Below the pieces are notes generated by a model. That model was not told the DNA's origin and did no database searches. It saw only the letters and a program-made list of their open reading frames with translations. Made by a program: the position numbers and the translations under genes. Positions 9,287 to 18,727 of a DNA stretch of 64,000 nt are shown piece after piece. The stretch lies in contig NZ_NSGF01000004.1 of the NCBI RefSeq assembly GCF_002294995.1, forward strand, positions 305,124-369,123, in the 5' to 3' direction. The DNA is from Mesorhizobium sp. WSM3860 (GTDB taxonomy: Bacteria > Pseudomonadota > Alphaproteobacteria > Rhizobiales > Rhizobiaceae). Within the stretch, counting starts at the first letter, position 1; each line of letters opens with the position of its first letter.

Positions 9287-9297
9287 TGGTCCAACAA
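9287..9297. promoter_or_regulatory. Putative GntR operator 2 (TGGTCCAACAA)
   Basis: Exact reverse complement of the site at 9159-9169 and also a full match to TnGTnnnACnA. It lies 35 bp upstream of the uxuA start, where bound repressor would overlap the promoter or transcript start. Confidence 0.65.
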
Positions 9298-9332
9298 TAA
9301 GTTGCCGCTTCTCTCTCAAAGGAAGGCAGCAA

Positions 9333-10517
9333 ATGGAACAGTGCTGGCGTTGGTATGGCCCAGACGATCCGGTGACGCTCGATCACGTCAAGCAGGCCGG
9401 GGCGACCGGCGTCGTCTCGGCGCTGCACGACATCTATGACGGCCGCGCCTGGCCGCTGGAAAACATCGTGGAGCGCAAGCGGATCATCGAGGCGGCGGGG
9501 CTGACCTGGTCGGTCGTCGAGAGCATTCCCGTCCACAACTCGATCAAGATCGGCTCGCCGGAACGGCTCCGCTATGTCGGCTTCTACAAGGATACGATCC
9601 GCGCGCTGGCCAAGGCCGGCATCGCGACGATCTGCTACAATTTCATGCCCGTGGTCGACTGGACCCGCACGGATCTCGCCTATCGGCTTCCGACGACGGG
9701 TTATGCATTGCGTTTCGACGCCATCGATTTCGCGGCCTACGACCTGTTCGTGCTGAAGCGCCGGAATGCCGAGACCGGCTACAGCGCCGCGCGCATCGCC
9801 GAAGCGGAAGCGCGATTGAACGAGCTCGGCGAAGAGAAAATCGACCGGATCGAGCGCAACCTCATCGCCGGACTGCCCGCCACCGAGCGCAGCTACAACC
9901 GCGACAGCTTTCGCGAGGCCTTGGCCGAATACGATTCGATCGGGCCGAAGGAATTGCGAGACCACCTTGCCTGGTTCCTGCGCGAGGTCATTCCGGTCGC
10001 CGAACAGGAAGGGGTGCGCATGTGCATCCATCCCGACGATCCGCCCTTCTCGCTCTACGGCCTGCCGCGCATCGTTTCGACGGCCGAAGATGCGCGGTTC
10101 ATCCTCAATGCCGAGGACAGCCCGGCAAACGGGCTGACCTTCTGCACAGGCTCCTACGGCACGCGCGCCGACAACGACATCGTCGCCATGGTCAAGGAGT
10201 TCGCCGGCCGCATCCATTTCGTCCATCTGCGCAACGTCACCATCGAGGACGACGGCTCCTTCTATGAGGCCGAGCATCTCGAGGGCGGCACCGACATGGC
10301 GCATGTCATCCTCGCCCTGATGCAGGAGGAAGCGCGCCGTCGGCAGGAAGGCCGCGCCGACTGGCGCATTCCGATGCGGCCTGATCACGGACATCTGCTC
10401 GCCGACGACATCGGCAAGACCAGGATCAACCCCGGTTATTCGCTGATCGGCAGGCTGAAGGGCCTCGCCGAACTGCGCGGCATCATGCGGGCCGTCGAAC
10501 GGTTCGGGCTGGCATAG
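9333..10517 (+). CDS. uxuA: D-mannonate dehydratase
   Basis: A 394-residue enzyme, the usual UxuA length, which dehydrates D-mannonate to 2-keto-3-deoxygluconate in hexuronate breakdown (cytosol, Mn or Fe dependent). It opens with [14 protein letters not shown], has GVVSALHDI and [14 protein letters not shown], the metal-site segment [32 protein letters not shown], and ends with [12 protein letters not shown], all hallmarks of the family. AGGAAGG lies just before the ATG. It is divergent from its likely regulator and adjacent to an SDR, which supports a glucuronate/galacturonate catabolic unit. Confidence 0.96.
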   Translation: MEQCWRWYGPDDPVTLDHVKQAGATGVVSALHDIYDGRAWPLENIVERKRIIEAAGLTWSVVESIPVHNSIKIGSPERLRYVGFYKDTIRALAKAGIATICYNFMPVVDWTRTDLAYRLPTTGYALRFDAIDFAAYDLFVLKRRNAETGYSAARIAEAEARLNELGEEKIDRIERNLIAGLPATERSYNRDSFREALAEYDSIGPKELRDHLAWFLREVIPVAEQEGVRMCIHPDDPPFSLYGLPRIVSTAEDARFILNAEDSPANGLTFCTGSYGTRADNDIVAMVKEFAGRIHFVHLRNVTIEDDGSFYEAEHLEGGTDMAHVILALMQEEARRRQEGRADWRIPMRPDHGHLLADDIGKTRINPGYSLIGRLKGLAELRGIMRAVERFGLA

Positions 10518-10519
10518 GG

Positions 10520-10874
10520 ATCGAAGCGTTCACCGACATTACCGGCGATCGCAATCCGCTGCATGATGCCGGCGCGCTGGCCGAGAAATCGGTGTTCGGC
10601 AAGCTCTTCGTCCACGGCGGCATCACTTCTGGTATTCTCAATGCTCTGATCGCGGAGGAATTTGCCCGGGCCGGGGACGGTATTTCTCGAAGTCGCCTGG
10701 AAGTACGTCAAGGCGGTCGGCGTTGACGAGGAGATCACCGGACGTGTGGAGGTCAAGGAGTTGCGCCCCAACAAACCGATCTGCAAGATCGAGACCAGCC
10801 CGCGCAACGGCCAGGGCGAGCTTTGTTTCACCGGCGCGGCGGCCGTGTTGACCGTGCCGCTGCAGGGCGCATGA
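10520..10874 (+). pseudogene. MaoC-like hydratase remnant: 5' truncated and frameshifted
   Basis: From 10520 one frame reads IEAFTDITGDRNPLH and VHGGITSGILNALIAEE, the hot-dog-fold hydratase core with its catalytic Asp and His. At ~10661 the similarity moves to the next frame and continues as LPGPGTVFLEVAWKYVKAV to GAAAVLTVPLQ and a TGA at 10872-10874. Deleting one T in the TTT at 10661-10663 would join the two parts. No start codon or N-terminal ~20 residues are present: the remnant begins three bases after the uxuA stop, suggesting a deletion junction. A sequencing error could explain the frameshift but not the missing 5' end. Confidence 0.75.
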
Positions 10875-12115
10875 GCGCGGTGAGCGGCAGCCCGGTTGGC
10901 ATGGCGGCCGACGGCGGCCGCTGGCGCGTGCTGTCACTGCTTTGCCTGGCGGTCGTTCTGTCGCTGACGACCTGGTTTTCGGCCACCGCCATCCTGCCCG
11001 AACTGAAGCAGGAGCTTGCGCTCGGCGCCGGCGGGGAGGCCTGGCTGACCAACGGCGTTCAGGTCGGCTTCGTGATCGGTGCGCTGGCGGCGAGCCTGGT
11101 CAACCTTCCCGATTTGGTGCGGCTCAGCCGGCTGATGGCGGCCCCCGCTTTTGTCGCTGCGCTCGCCAATGCGAGCCTGCTGCTTAATCCCGGGCCGGGC
11201 GGCGTGATCGCCGCGCGTATTGTCACCGGCGCAGCACTTGCCGGCGTCTATCCGCCGGCGCTGAAGCTGGTCGCCACCTGGTTCACGCGCGACCGGGGGC
11301 TGGCGCTCGGCGCAGTCATAGGCGCGCTCACCATCGGCTCAGCGCTGCCGCATCTCTTTCGCGCTGTCCTGACCGCGCTCGACTGGCGGCCGGTGGTCGC
11401 GGCCGCCAGTCTAGCAACGACGATCGGCGCGCTGCTGTTTCTCTTGTTCGCAAGGGAAGGGCCCTATCCTTTTGGCAAGGCGGTGTTCGAGCCATCGCGC
11501 ATCGGGCAGGTGTTTCGCGAGCGGCCGCTGCTCTTGGCCAATCTCGGCTATCTCGGCCATATGTGGGAACTCTACGCCATGTGGGCATGGCTGCTTGCCT
11601 ATACGCGCGCGGCATTCGAGGCGCAGGCGATCGGATCGGCCGCTGCCGCCTCGCTTTCGACCTTCTTCGTCGTCGCCTCCGGCATCCTTGGCTGCCTGTT
11701 GGGTGGCTATCTGTCGGACCGCATTGGCAGAACTGCGACCACCGCCGGCATGATGATCGTCTCGGGAAGCTGCGCTATGCTAATGGGCTTCCTGTTTGCT
11801 GGGCCGCTTTGGCTCTTCATGGTGGTCGCCGTCGTCTGGGGTATTTCGGTGATCGGCGATTCGGCGCAATTCTCCGCCGCAGTGACCGAGCTCGGCGACC
11901 GCCGATTCGTCGGCACGGCGCTGTCGGTGCAGCTTGGCGCCGGCTTTGCGCTGACGGTGCTCGCCATCTGGCTGACGCCGCGCTTCGCTGAGTTCATCGG
12001 CGGCTGGCGCTGGGCGTTCCTGCTGCTGGTGCCGGGCCCGCTTCTCGGGGCGGCCGCCATGCTGTGGTTGCGAAACTTGCCGGAGAGCTTGAAAATGGCC
12101 GGCGGTCTCCGCTAG
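10871..12115 (+). CDS. MFS transporter (CynX/NimT-like)
   Basis: A 414-residue major-facilitator protein with about 12 hydrophobic segments. Cues are FSATAILPELKQELALG in helix 1, WFTRDRGLALGAVIGALTIGSALPH in the first half (motif-A-like basic loop; given here only as landmarks WFTRDRG and GALTIGSALPH), and GGYLSDRIGRT in the central loop, a clear MFS motif A. The start ATG at 10871 overlaps the MaoC remnant stop (ATGA), so translation originally depended on that gene. Substrate unknown; by location it could import a uronate or an organic acid. Confidence 0.85.
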   Translation: MSAVSGSPVGMAADGGRWRVLSLLCLAVVLSLTTWFSATAILPELKQELALGAGGEAWLTNGVQVGFVIGALAASLVNLPDLVRLSRLMAAPAFVAALANASLLLNPGPGGVIAARIVTGAALAGVYPPALKLVATWFTRDRGLALGAVIGALTIGSALPHLFRAVLTALDWRPVVAAASLATTIGALLFLLFAREGPYPFGKAVFEPSRIGQVFRERPLLLANLGYLGHMWELYAMWAWLLAYTRAAFEAQAIGSAAAASLSTFFVVASGILGCLLGGYLSDRIGRTATTAGMMIVSGSCAMLMGFLFAGPLWLFMVVAVVWGISVIGDSAQFSAAVTELGDRRFVGTALSVQLGAGFALTVLAIWLTPRFAEFIGGWRWAFLLLVPGPLLGAAAMLWLRNLPESLKMAGGLR

Positions 12116-12330
12116 CGCCCTTGGCCCTCGACTGTCTAGGGTTGGAGCCGATTGAGTACTTCCTCGCTACGCAAATCGCCAGCGCTGGAACCGCGCTACT
12201 CCGTTGGGCGTAAGGTTGGCGATTGCACATTTGCCGGGAACAATGCAGCCTAGCTTCGAGGCTCGAAAGCTGCCTCCCGGAACGGGGCCATGCAGGCAGG
12301 ATACGCGGCACAGTTACTGGTGCGGATGTC

Positions 12331-14535
12331 ATGACACGCGCCCAGCTGGCCGGCGTCATCCTGGGTTTGTCGCTGGTGGCGGCGCTTACCATCGTCCGGG
12401 CGAGCGACCCGCAGCCGTTGAGACTCGCCCGCGAAGCGACGTTCGACCAATATCAGAGGCTGGCACCTCGCAGTTTCGAGTCGATGCCCGTCCGCGTGGT
12501 CGACATCGACGAGGCCTCATTGCAGCAGTTCGGGCAGTGGCCGTGGCCCAGGGATCGCATGGCGGCTCTGGTCGAGAAACTGACGGAGCTTGGTGCGGCA
12601 GCCATAGCATTCGACATGCTTTTCGCCGAGCCGGATCGTCTGTCGCCTCGCAGCGTCGTCCGCGATGTGCCGGGCATCGATCCGGCCCTGCTCGACCGCC
12701 TGCCCGACAACGACGAAATCTTCGCCCGATCGATCGCCGGCAAGCCAGTTATCCTGGGTTACGGCATCTCCAACGAAGGGAACTATCGGCCGCAAATCAA
12801 GGCTGGCATTGCCTTTACGGGCGAGAGCCCGGTCGCTGCTCCTCCCCTTATCAGGGCAGCCACGCCGCTGCGGCCGCAGCTCGAGGCCAATGCAGCCGGC
12901 ATCGGACATATCAGCCTCAATCCGGGCAGATCGACGGCGGTGGTGAGGGCAGCCCCACTCTTTCTGACTGATGGCGAGCAGCTTTATCCGGATCTTGCCC
13001 TCGAAGCCATAAGGGTAGCGCAGGGCGCCTCCACCTACCTCATTGCCGGCGCGCCGGATCGGCAGGGCATAATGACCTCCGTCAAGATCGGCGACTTCGT
13101 TATCCCGGTGACCTCGGCCGGCGAACTCTGGCTCTATGTCAGTCCCGACAGGGCCGAACGCTATGTTTCGGCGAAGGACGTGGTTGCACCCGGCAGCGTC
13201 TCGTCCGAAACGAGGGCCGCGATCGAAGGCAGCATCGTGTTTGTCGGCACTTCGGCCGCCGGGCTGCAGGACATTCGGGTCACGGCGCTCGGTGAGAACG
13301 TGCCGGGCGTCTCGATCCACGCGCAGATCGTTGAACAGGTACTGTCCGGCCACTATCTGTCTCGGCCCGATTGGGCAAACGGGCTGGAAATCGCGTCGAT
13401 CGCGATGCTGGGCAGCCTTCTGGTGATTCTCACGATTTTCGTAAGCCCCGCGATTGCGCTCGCCTGCGGCCTGGCGATCACGGGCCTGGCGCTCGTCGCA
13501 TCATGGCTTGCCTTTTCACTTGCGGGACTGCTGTTCGACCCGTTTGCGCCGATCCTCATGGGCACGATCACGCATTTCGCGACAACTTCCTTCCGCTTCC
13601 TGGTGACTGATCGGGAGCGGCGCGCGATCCGGCGGGCCTTCGGCCAGTATTTGTCGCCATCGCTTCTCTACCGGATCGAGCACACGCGCGACGCGCTTCG
13701 TCTTGGCGGCGACGACCGAGAGCTGACCGTGATGTTTGTCGATGTGCGAAACTTCACCGAGATCAGCGAAAGACTGCCGCCCACCGCCGTCGTGCGGTTT
13801 TTGAACACGCTTCTCGATGCTCTCAGCCGCCATGTCACCGCCAATGAAGGCACGCTCGACAAGTTCATCGGCGATTCGATCATGGCCTTTTGGAATGCCC
13901 CGGTCGACGTCACCGATCATCCTCGCAAAGCCGCTCGCGCGGCATTGGCCATGCGCGAGACGATTGCCCGCCTCAACGAAAGCGATGCATTCGGATTCGG
14001 GGCCGAGCAGACGGTTCGCATCGGTATCGGAATCCATACCGGCGTCGCCTGTGTCGGAAACATGGGCGCGGAGTCGCGTTTCAACTATTCGGCCGTTGGC
14101 GACGCGGTGAACATCGCAGCGCGTATCGAGACAGCGTGCAAGACGGTGAGTTTCGATATCCTCGCGTCAGACGACACAGTAAGATCGCTGCAAGGCTGGG
14201 CCTTGCTCGACGCGGGATCGCTGGAGCTCAAGGGAAAGAGCTCGAGGACGAGAATCAATGCCGTCGTCGGCGATGAAAATGTTGCGTCGTCGCCGGATTT
14301 TGCGGAATTGCGGCTTCTCCACGGCAAGCTCGTCGAGGCGTTGCAATCGCGCTTGCCAGGCAGCCGAAAGATCATCGCGGCGGCCAAAGCCAAAACCGCG
14401 GGCCTGCCGGCAGGCTTGCAGGACTTCTATGGCCGGATAGCGCGCAGAACGGATGATTTTGCTGGCAAACGGGCGGGAGCGGCGGTGGAAGTGAATGCCG
14501 GCTACGCGGAGCAACAATTCGGCTCCGGTTCCTGA
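12331..14535 (+). CDS. CHASE2-domain class III adenylate/guanylate cyclase
   Basis: A 734-residue membrane protein. A signal anchor (residues ~5-23) leads into an extracytoplasmic CHASE2 sensor (~30-330, with VRVVDIDEASLQQFGQWPWPR split across VVDIDEASL and QWPWPRDR), then three transmembrane helices (~345-430) and a cytoplasmic cyclase domain. The metal-binding Asp471 (FVDVRNFT) and Asp515 (KFIGDSIMAF), the base-specifying Lys511, and the VNIAARIE Asn/Arg pair are all present, so it should be active and make cAMP. The start is the ATG at 12331; a longer frame adds 36 residues without family resemblance. It converges on a FecR-domain gene. Confidence 0.9.
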   Translation: MTRAQLAGVILGLSLVAALTIVRASDPQPLRLAREATFDQYQRLAPRSFESMPVRVVDIDEASLQQFGQWPWPRDRMAALVEKLTELGAAAIAFDMLFAEPDRLSPRSVVRDVPGIDPALLDRLPDNDEIFARSIAGKPVILGYGISNEGNYRPQIKAGIAFTGESPVAAPPLIRAATPLRPQLEANAAGIGHISLNPGRSTAVVRAAPLFLTDGEQLYPDLALEAIRVAQGASTYLIAGAPDRQGIMTSVKIGDFVIPVTSAGELWLYVSPDRAERYVSAKDVVAPGSVSSETRAAIEGSIVFVGTSAAGLQDIRVTALGENVPGVSIHAQIVEQVLSGHYLSRPDWANGLEIASIAMLGSLLVILTIFVSPAIALACGLAITGLALVASWLAFSLAGLLFDPFAPILMGTITHFATTSFRFLVTDRERRAIRRAFGQYLSPSLLYRIEHTRDALRLGGDDRELTVMFVDVRNFTEISERLPPTAVVRFLNTLLDALSRHVTANEGTLDKFIGDSIMAFWNAPVDVTDHPRKAARAALAMRETIARLNESDAFGFGAEQTVRIGIGIHTGVACVGNMGAESRFNYSAVGDAVNIAARIETACKTVSFDILASDDTVRSLQGWALLDAGSLELKGKSSRTRINAVVGDENVASSPDFAELRLLHGKLVEALQSRLPGSRKIIAAAKAKTAGLPAGLQDFYGRIARRTDDFAGKRAGAAVEVNAGYAEQQFGSGS

Positions 14536-14672
14536 CCTGCATTCATACAGGGCGGTCGACCGCTCGACTCGCCGCTGTTCAAGGAAATAATTTCGTCCAC
14601 CCCGACGTAGAGGCGAGTTAGCCCAGACCGGTTGGCGAAGTCCGATACCGGACGCACCGGGAAAAGGAGCGG

Positions 14673-15584
14673 CTATCCGCTGCTCTTGCCGTTGCCGTTG
14701 CCACCGCCCTTGCCCCCAGGCCCCTTGGATTTTCCGGGATTGCTGGGATCGTGCTTACCCGGATCATTTCCATGGCCGTTGTTGCCGTCACCTATGTTGT
14801 CGCCCCGCGATGGCGGCTCCGGGGGGCTCGGCGAATTGGGCGTGCCCGGACTGGGTGGCGCCGGTGAGTTGCGCTGCTGCGGCCGCGCCGTATGCTCCTG
14901 CTGAATGGCAGCCGCAAGCCCGCAACTTCCGCCGATTGCGTCAAAGCCTCCGGAGAGCTGCTGGTTGCCGGTCAGAAACGGCAATGCCCGCGAGGTGCCG
15001 AGTGTGGTGAGCACAGATCGATTGACCTTGATAACGTCGGTCATCGCGCCTGATGGCGTCGCCACCACACAATCGCAGCGCCGCTTCAGTTCCCTGCATC
15101 CGCCGCCGCTGCAGAATCGGGCCGACCCCTTCAGGAGCACGACGGCGGTTTTGCCGTTGGGCGCGATGTGGACATCGAATGCTGTTCCCCGTACGCCTAT
15201 TGTGCCTGCAGGCGTCACAATCTGGTAGGCGGACGAAGGCGAGCTCCCGCTGATCCAGCGAAACGTACCCTTGGCAGCGCGGATGGTGAGCTTCTTCACC
15301 GAATTATCATCGTTGAAGACGTATTTGTCGAGGACGACGGAAGAACCCCACCCCACCGCCAGCTTGGTGCCATCCAGGAACACGAATTGGCCAAGCCCGG
15401 TATTGGATGTCCTGATACGTTCGTCCCGATGAACGGGTGCGCTGACCACCAGTGGTCCGGTTGCGCCGGTAACGGCAGTCTTGATCACGACTGCCTTGCC
15501 CACTGCTTCGGCGCCTATGGTCGGTGTCGCATTGATGAGAGTCGCGGCAAGCGCAACAATTGCAGCCCACCTCAAGGACGGCAT
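14673..15584 (-). CDS. Secreted FecR-domain protein with Gly/Pro/Asn-rich tail
   Basis: A 303-residue protein with an N-terminal signal peptide (cleavage expected after TPTIGA near residue 24). Residues ~30-150 form a FecR domain (FLDGTKLAVGWGSSVVLDKYVF, split as FLDGTKLAVGWG and SSVVLDKYVF, then GTFRWISG and TPAGTIGVRGTAFDVH). From ~235 the chain becomes a low-complexity Pro/Ser then Gly/Asn/Lys tail, likely disordered. GGGGAGG precedes the ATG. In other bacteria, stand-alone secreted FecR proteins and CHASE2 cyclases are often neighbours; here they are convergent with about 140 bp between stops. A periplasmic signalling or scaffold role is inferred. Confidence 0.85.
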   Translation of the reverse strand: MPSLRWAAIVALAATLINATPTIGAEAVGKAVVIKTAVTGATGPLVVSAPVHRDERIRTSNTGLGQFVFLDGTKLAVGWGSSVVLDKYVFNDDNSVKKLTIRAAKGTFRWISGSSPSSAYQIVTPAGTIGVRGTAFDVHIAPNGKTAVVLLKGSARFCSGGGCRELKRRCDCVVATPSGAMTDVIKVNRSVLTTLGTSRALPFLTGNQQLSGGFDAIGGSCGLAAAIQQEHTARPQQRNSPAPPSPGTPNSPSPPEPPSRGDNIGDGNNGHGNDPGKHDPSNPGKSKGPGGKGGGNGNGKSSG

Positions 15585-16266
15585 GGCATCCTCCCCGAAA
15601 CGCTTTTATTAGCACATGCTTGAAAGGCTGTCCCCGCGGAGTCATACCTCAATTTGAGTAGGACATGGCTCTTTCGCTCCGGCGACGCTCGAAGGCACAA
15701 TCGTCGACGTTAGGTCCTGCGCTCGGGTAGGCCGCGCGGGTTGACCGCTCGCGCATCGGGTCGGAGGTGGGGATACCGCCAATACAATGCTGTTACCGAA
15801 TTCGTCTGGCTGAGGGACAAGGCGATGTTCTGCGTGGGCGGCGCAAGAGCGCCCGCATCCGGGGGCATCGATTGTGGTTTGTGTCGGCGCGCTGTCTTCG
15901 AAGATCTTCAGCCCGTTCTTGGGCGGCTTAGCCGCGTCGGCCACGAGGGAGGAGCGCCATCGCCCTGGCCGCGTTTCTGAAAGCAAGCACTTCGGCCAGC
16001 CCGCGATGTGTCTGGGGACAAGTGCATGTATCCGCCGTGATCTATCTACAGCGCACGAGGTCGACAAGGCAAATAGGCTGGGCATCGCATCTAATGTGCA
16101 TGGCAGCTGAGCAGACGCTGATCAGCATATGAACCCTCTTGGGTAATACAATTTGAAAAAATTGCTCCCTCATGTTCAAAACAGGTCGATAGACCCGCGA
16201 GAAATGGGTTCGAATCCTGCGGGGGCCGCGTGGTCCTCAGGCGAGAATTCTAAAAGAGGTTCGACA
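15585..16266. other. Long intergenic region, no gene recognised
   Basis: About 680 bp between the FecR gene and the glycosyltransferase operon. Open frames here lack family resemblance or sensible starts. A T-arm-like GGTTCGAATCC at about 16207 is not part of a foldable tRNA. The final bases carry the AGAGG ribosome-binding site of the next gene. Promoters for both divergent genes must lie here but no consensus stands out. Confidence 0.6.
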
Positions 16267-17481
16267 ATGACCCAGCACGTACCAGATGCTCGAATTCTCA
16301 TGTACAGCCACGACACGTTCGGGCTCGGCCACTTGCAGCGCTGCCGGACGATCGCGCATTCGCTGGTCGAGGATTTCCACGGACTTCAGGTGCTTATCAT
16401 TTCGGGTGCGCCGATCGCCGGCGCCTTCGACTACCGCGCCCGCGTCGACTTCGTGAAGATCCCGAGCGTCATCAAGTTGCGCAACGGCGAATACACCTCG
16501 CTGGAAAAGGATATCGATCTGCATGAGACGCTAAGAATGCGCCAGTCGATCATTCGCCACACAGCCGAGACGTTTCGGCCGGATATCTTCATCGTCGACA
16601 AGGAACCGCTCGGGCTGCGCGGTGAGATCGAGGACACGCTGTCCTATCTCAAGACGCGAGGCACCACGCTGGTGCTTGGCCTGCGCGAGGTGATGGATGC
16701 GCCGCATCTGCTGGAAGCAGAGTGGGAACGCAGGGATGTGATGCGCAAGATAGGCCTGTTCTACGACAAGGTCTGGGCCTACGGTCCGCCGGATTTTTAC
16801 GATCCGTTGACCGGCCTGGATGTGCCGCCGGCTATCAGGGCAAAGATGAAGTTCGTCGGTTTCCTGCAACGGAGCCTGCAGAAGAACGAGTTACCCGGCC
16901 ACCGCCCCGAGGGCGACTATATCCTGGTTACGACCGGTGGCGGCGGCGACGGCGCCGAACTGATCCACAACGTCATCGATGCCTATGAGCAGGATCCGCA
17001 ATTGCAGCATAGGGCGCTGATCGTGCTTGGGCCCTACATGCCGGCGCGCAAGCGCAACAAATTTCTCAAGAAGGGGTCCAAGATCCCGTATATCAAGATC
17101 ATCGAATTCGACAACCGCATGGAAGAGCTGATTGCCGGCGCCAAGGCGGTAGTGGCGATGGGCGGTTACAACACCTATTGCGAGATACTCTCTTTCGACA
17201 AGCCGGCGCTGATCGTGCCGCGCGTCAAGCCGCGCGAGGAGCAACTGATCCGCGCACGGCGAGCAGCCGAACTCGGTCTCATCAAGATGCTTTCGCCGGA
17301 AGAAGCCGAGGATTCCCAGCGGTTTGCCGATACGCTGAAGGTGCTGCCTGATCGGCCCCGCCCATCGCAGAGCAATCCGCACCTGACGCTGGAAGGGCTG
17401 CCTCATATTTCCGCAATCGTTGCGGAACTGCTCGAGCGGCGTGCCGGACATCACCTTTCGGTCATTGAAGGCATCAACTGA
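16267..17481 (+). CDS. Predicted glycosyltransferase, MurG-like (COG4671-type)
   Basis: A 404-residue GT-B protein. It begins RILMYSHDTFGLGHLQRCRT, the glycine-rich N-terminal loop of MurG/GT28-like enzymes, and has TTGGGGDGAELI as the start of the donor domain and VVAMGGYNTYCEILSFDKPAL-type donor-binding segment (VAMGGYNTYCEI). The start ATG at 16267 has AGAGG upstream; the longer frame's 38 extra residues look non-coding. It opens a run of three coupled glycosyltransferase genes and shares its fold with the third one. Sugar and acceptor are unknown; a polymer-building role is inferred. Confidence 0.82.
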   Translation: MTQHVPDARILMYSHDTFGLGHLQRCRTIAHSLVEDFHGLQVLIISGAPIAGAFDYRARVDFVKIPSVIKLRNGEYTSLEKDIDLHETLRMRQSIIRHTAETFRPDIFIVDKEPLGLRGEIEDTLSYLKTRGTTLVLGLREVMDAPHLLEAEWERRDVMRKIGLFYDKVWAYGPPDFYDPLTGLDVPPAIRAKMKFVGFLQRSLQKNELPGHRPEGDYILVTTGGGGDGAELIHNVIDAYEQDPQLQHRALIVLGPYMPARKRNKFLKKGSKIPYIKIIEFDNRMEELIAGAKAVVAMGGYNTYCEILSFDKPALIVPRVKPREEQLIRARRAAELGLIKMLSPEEAEDSQRFADTLKVLPDRPRPSQSNPHLTLEGLPHISAIVAELLERRAGHHLSVIEGIN

Positions 17482-17482
17482 G

Positions 17483-18727
17483 TTGCGCAATCGCAAGATC
17501 GTCGTGGTTCTGAAGGGTTATCCGCGGCTGTCGGAAACCTTCATCGCGCAGGAACTGCTCGGGTTGGAGCGAGCGGGGTTCGACCTGGTACTCGTCGCGC
17601 TAAGGCGGCCGACCGACGCAAAACGCCATCCCGTGCATAACGAGATCAGAGCGCCCGTCCATTATCTGCCGGAATATCTGCATGAAGAACCGCTGCGCGT
17701 GGCTCGCTCGCTGTTGGCTTGTCTGCTGCGGCCGGGCTTCTGGCGCGCGCTCGGATCGCTGGCTACCGATATCCCCCGCGACTTTACGCGCAATCGCTTG
17801 CGCCGCTTCGGGCAAGCGCTCGTGCTGGCGGCCGAATGGCCGGAAGATGCGGGCTGGCTGCATGCGCATTTCGCGCACACACCGGCATCGGTGACACGCT
17901 ATGCCAGCCAGCTTCGCGGTCTGCCCTGGAGCTGCTCGGCCCATGCCAAGGACATCTGGACTTCGGCTGACTGGGATCTGGCCGGCAAGCTTTCCTCGGC
18001 ACGATGGACTGTCACCTGCACGAAAACCGGCTTCGACCGTCTGAAAAAACTCGCTAACGGCAACTCGTCTTTACATCTGAGCTATCATGGGCTCGATCTT
18101 GATCGCTTCGGCAGCTTCGGCGAGGCGCGCAAACAGCATGACGGCTCGGCGCCGGACCAACCGGTTATCGTTCTGAGTGTCGGGCGCGCCGTTGAAAAGA
18201 AAGGTTACGATACCTTGCTGGAGGCGCTTGCCCTCCTGCCTGGTGATTTGGCGTGGCGTTTCGAGCATATCGGCGGCGGCGAGGAACTAGAACGGCTCAA
18301 GGCGCTGGCGCAAAAGCTCGGCCTGGATGGTCGCGTCTCTTGGAAAGGCGCGCTTGCTCAGGAGGAGGTGCTTGAGCACTACCGCCGCGCCGACATCTTC
18401 GCCCTAGCCTGCAAGATCACCGCAAATGGCGACCGGGACGGTCTGCCGAATGTTCTGGTTGAGGCGGCCAGCCAGCGGCTTGCCTGCGTCTCGACCGATA
18501 TTTCCGGCGTGCCGGAGCTTTTATCTCCGGATGAAACCGGTCTGCTGGTCCCGACAGAAAACCCAGTTGCCCTGGCACAGGCGCTGGAGCGCCTTATCCG
18601 TGATCCCGTGCTGCGCGCCCGCCTCGGTGACGCCGCAGAGTGGCGCGTGCGCGCCAATTTCGATCATATGACAAGCATTGGGCAGCTCAAGGAACTGTTC
18701 GAGCGGGAGTGGCGGGTCGCCGAATGA
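17483..18727 (+). CDS. Glycosyltransferase family 4
   Basis: A 414-residue GT-B enzyme. It opens VVVLKGYPRLSETFIAQELL, typical of the colanic-acid/amylovoran type (WcaL/AmsK) glycosyltransferases, has AHFAHTPASVTRYA and SCSAHAKDIW in the first half, and the donor motif GLPNVLVEAASQRLACVSTD. The start is taken as the TTG at 17483, immediately after the TGA of the previous gene; the upstream ATG in frame lies inside that gene. Its stop overlaps the next gene by four bases. It belongs to the same operon as its two neighbours. Confidence 0.87.
   Translation: MRNRKIVVVLKGYPRLSETFIAQELLGLERAGFDLVLVALRRPTDAKRHPVHNEIRAPVHYLPEYLHEEPLRVARSLLACLLRPGFWRALGSLATDIPRDFTRNRLRRFGQALVLAAEWPEDAGWLHAHFAHTPASVTRYASQLRGLPWSCSAHAKDIWTSADWDLAGKLSSARWTVTCTKTGFDRLKKLANGNSSLHLSYHGLDLDRFGSFGEARKQHDGSAPDQPVIVLSVGRAVEKKGYDTLLEALALLPGDLAWRFEHIGGGEELERLKALAQKLGLDGRVSWKGALAQEEVLEHYRRADIFALACKITANGDRDGLPNVLVEAASQRLACVSTDISGVPELLSPDETGLLVPTENPVALAQALERLIRDPVLRARLGDAAEWRVRANFDHMTSIGQLKELFEREWRVAE

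Noticed and set aside
16195..16245. T-arm-like GGTTCGAATCC suggesting a tRNA or a tRNA fragment at an attachment site
   Set aside because: The T-stem pairs poorly, there is no 5' acceptor partner for the following GGGGGCC, and no D-arm or anticodon arm folds upstream.
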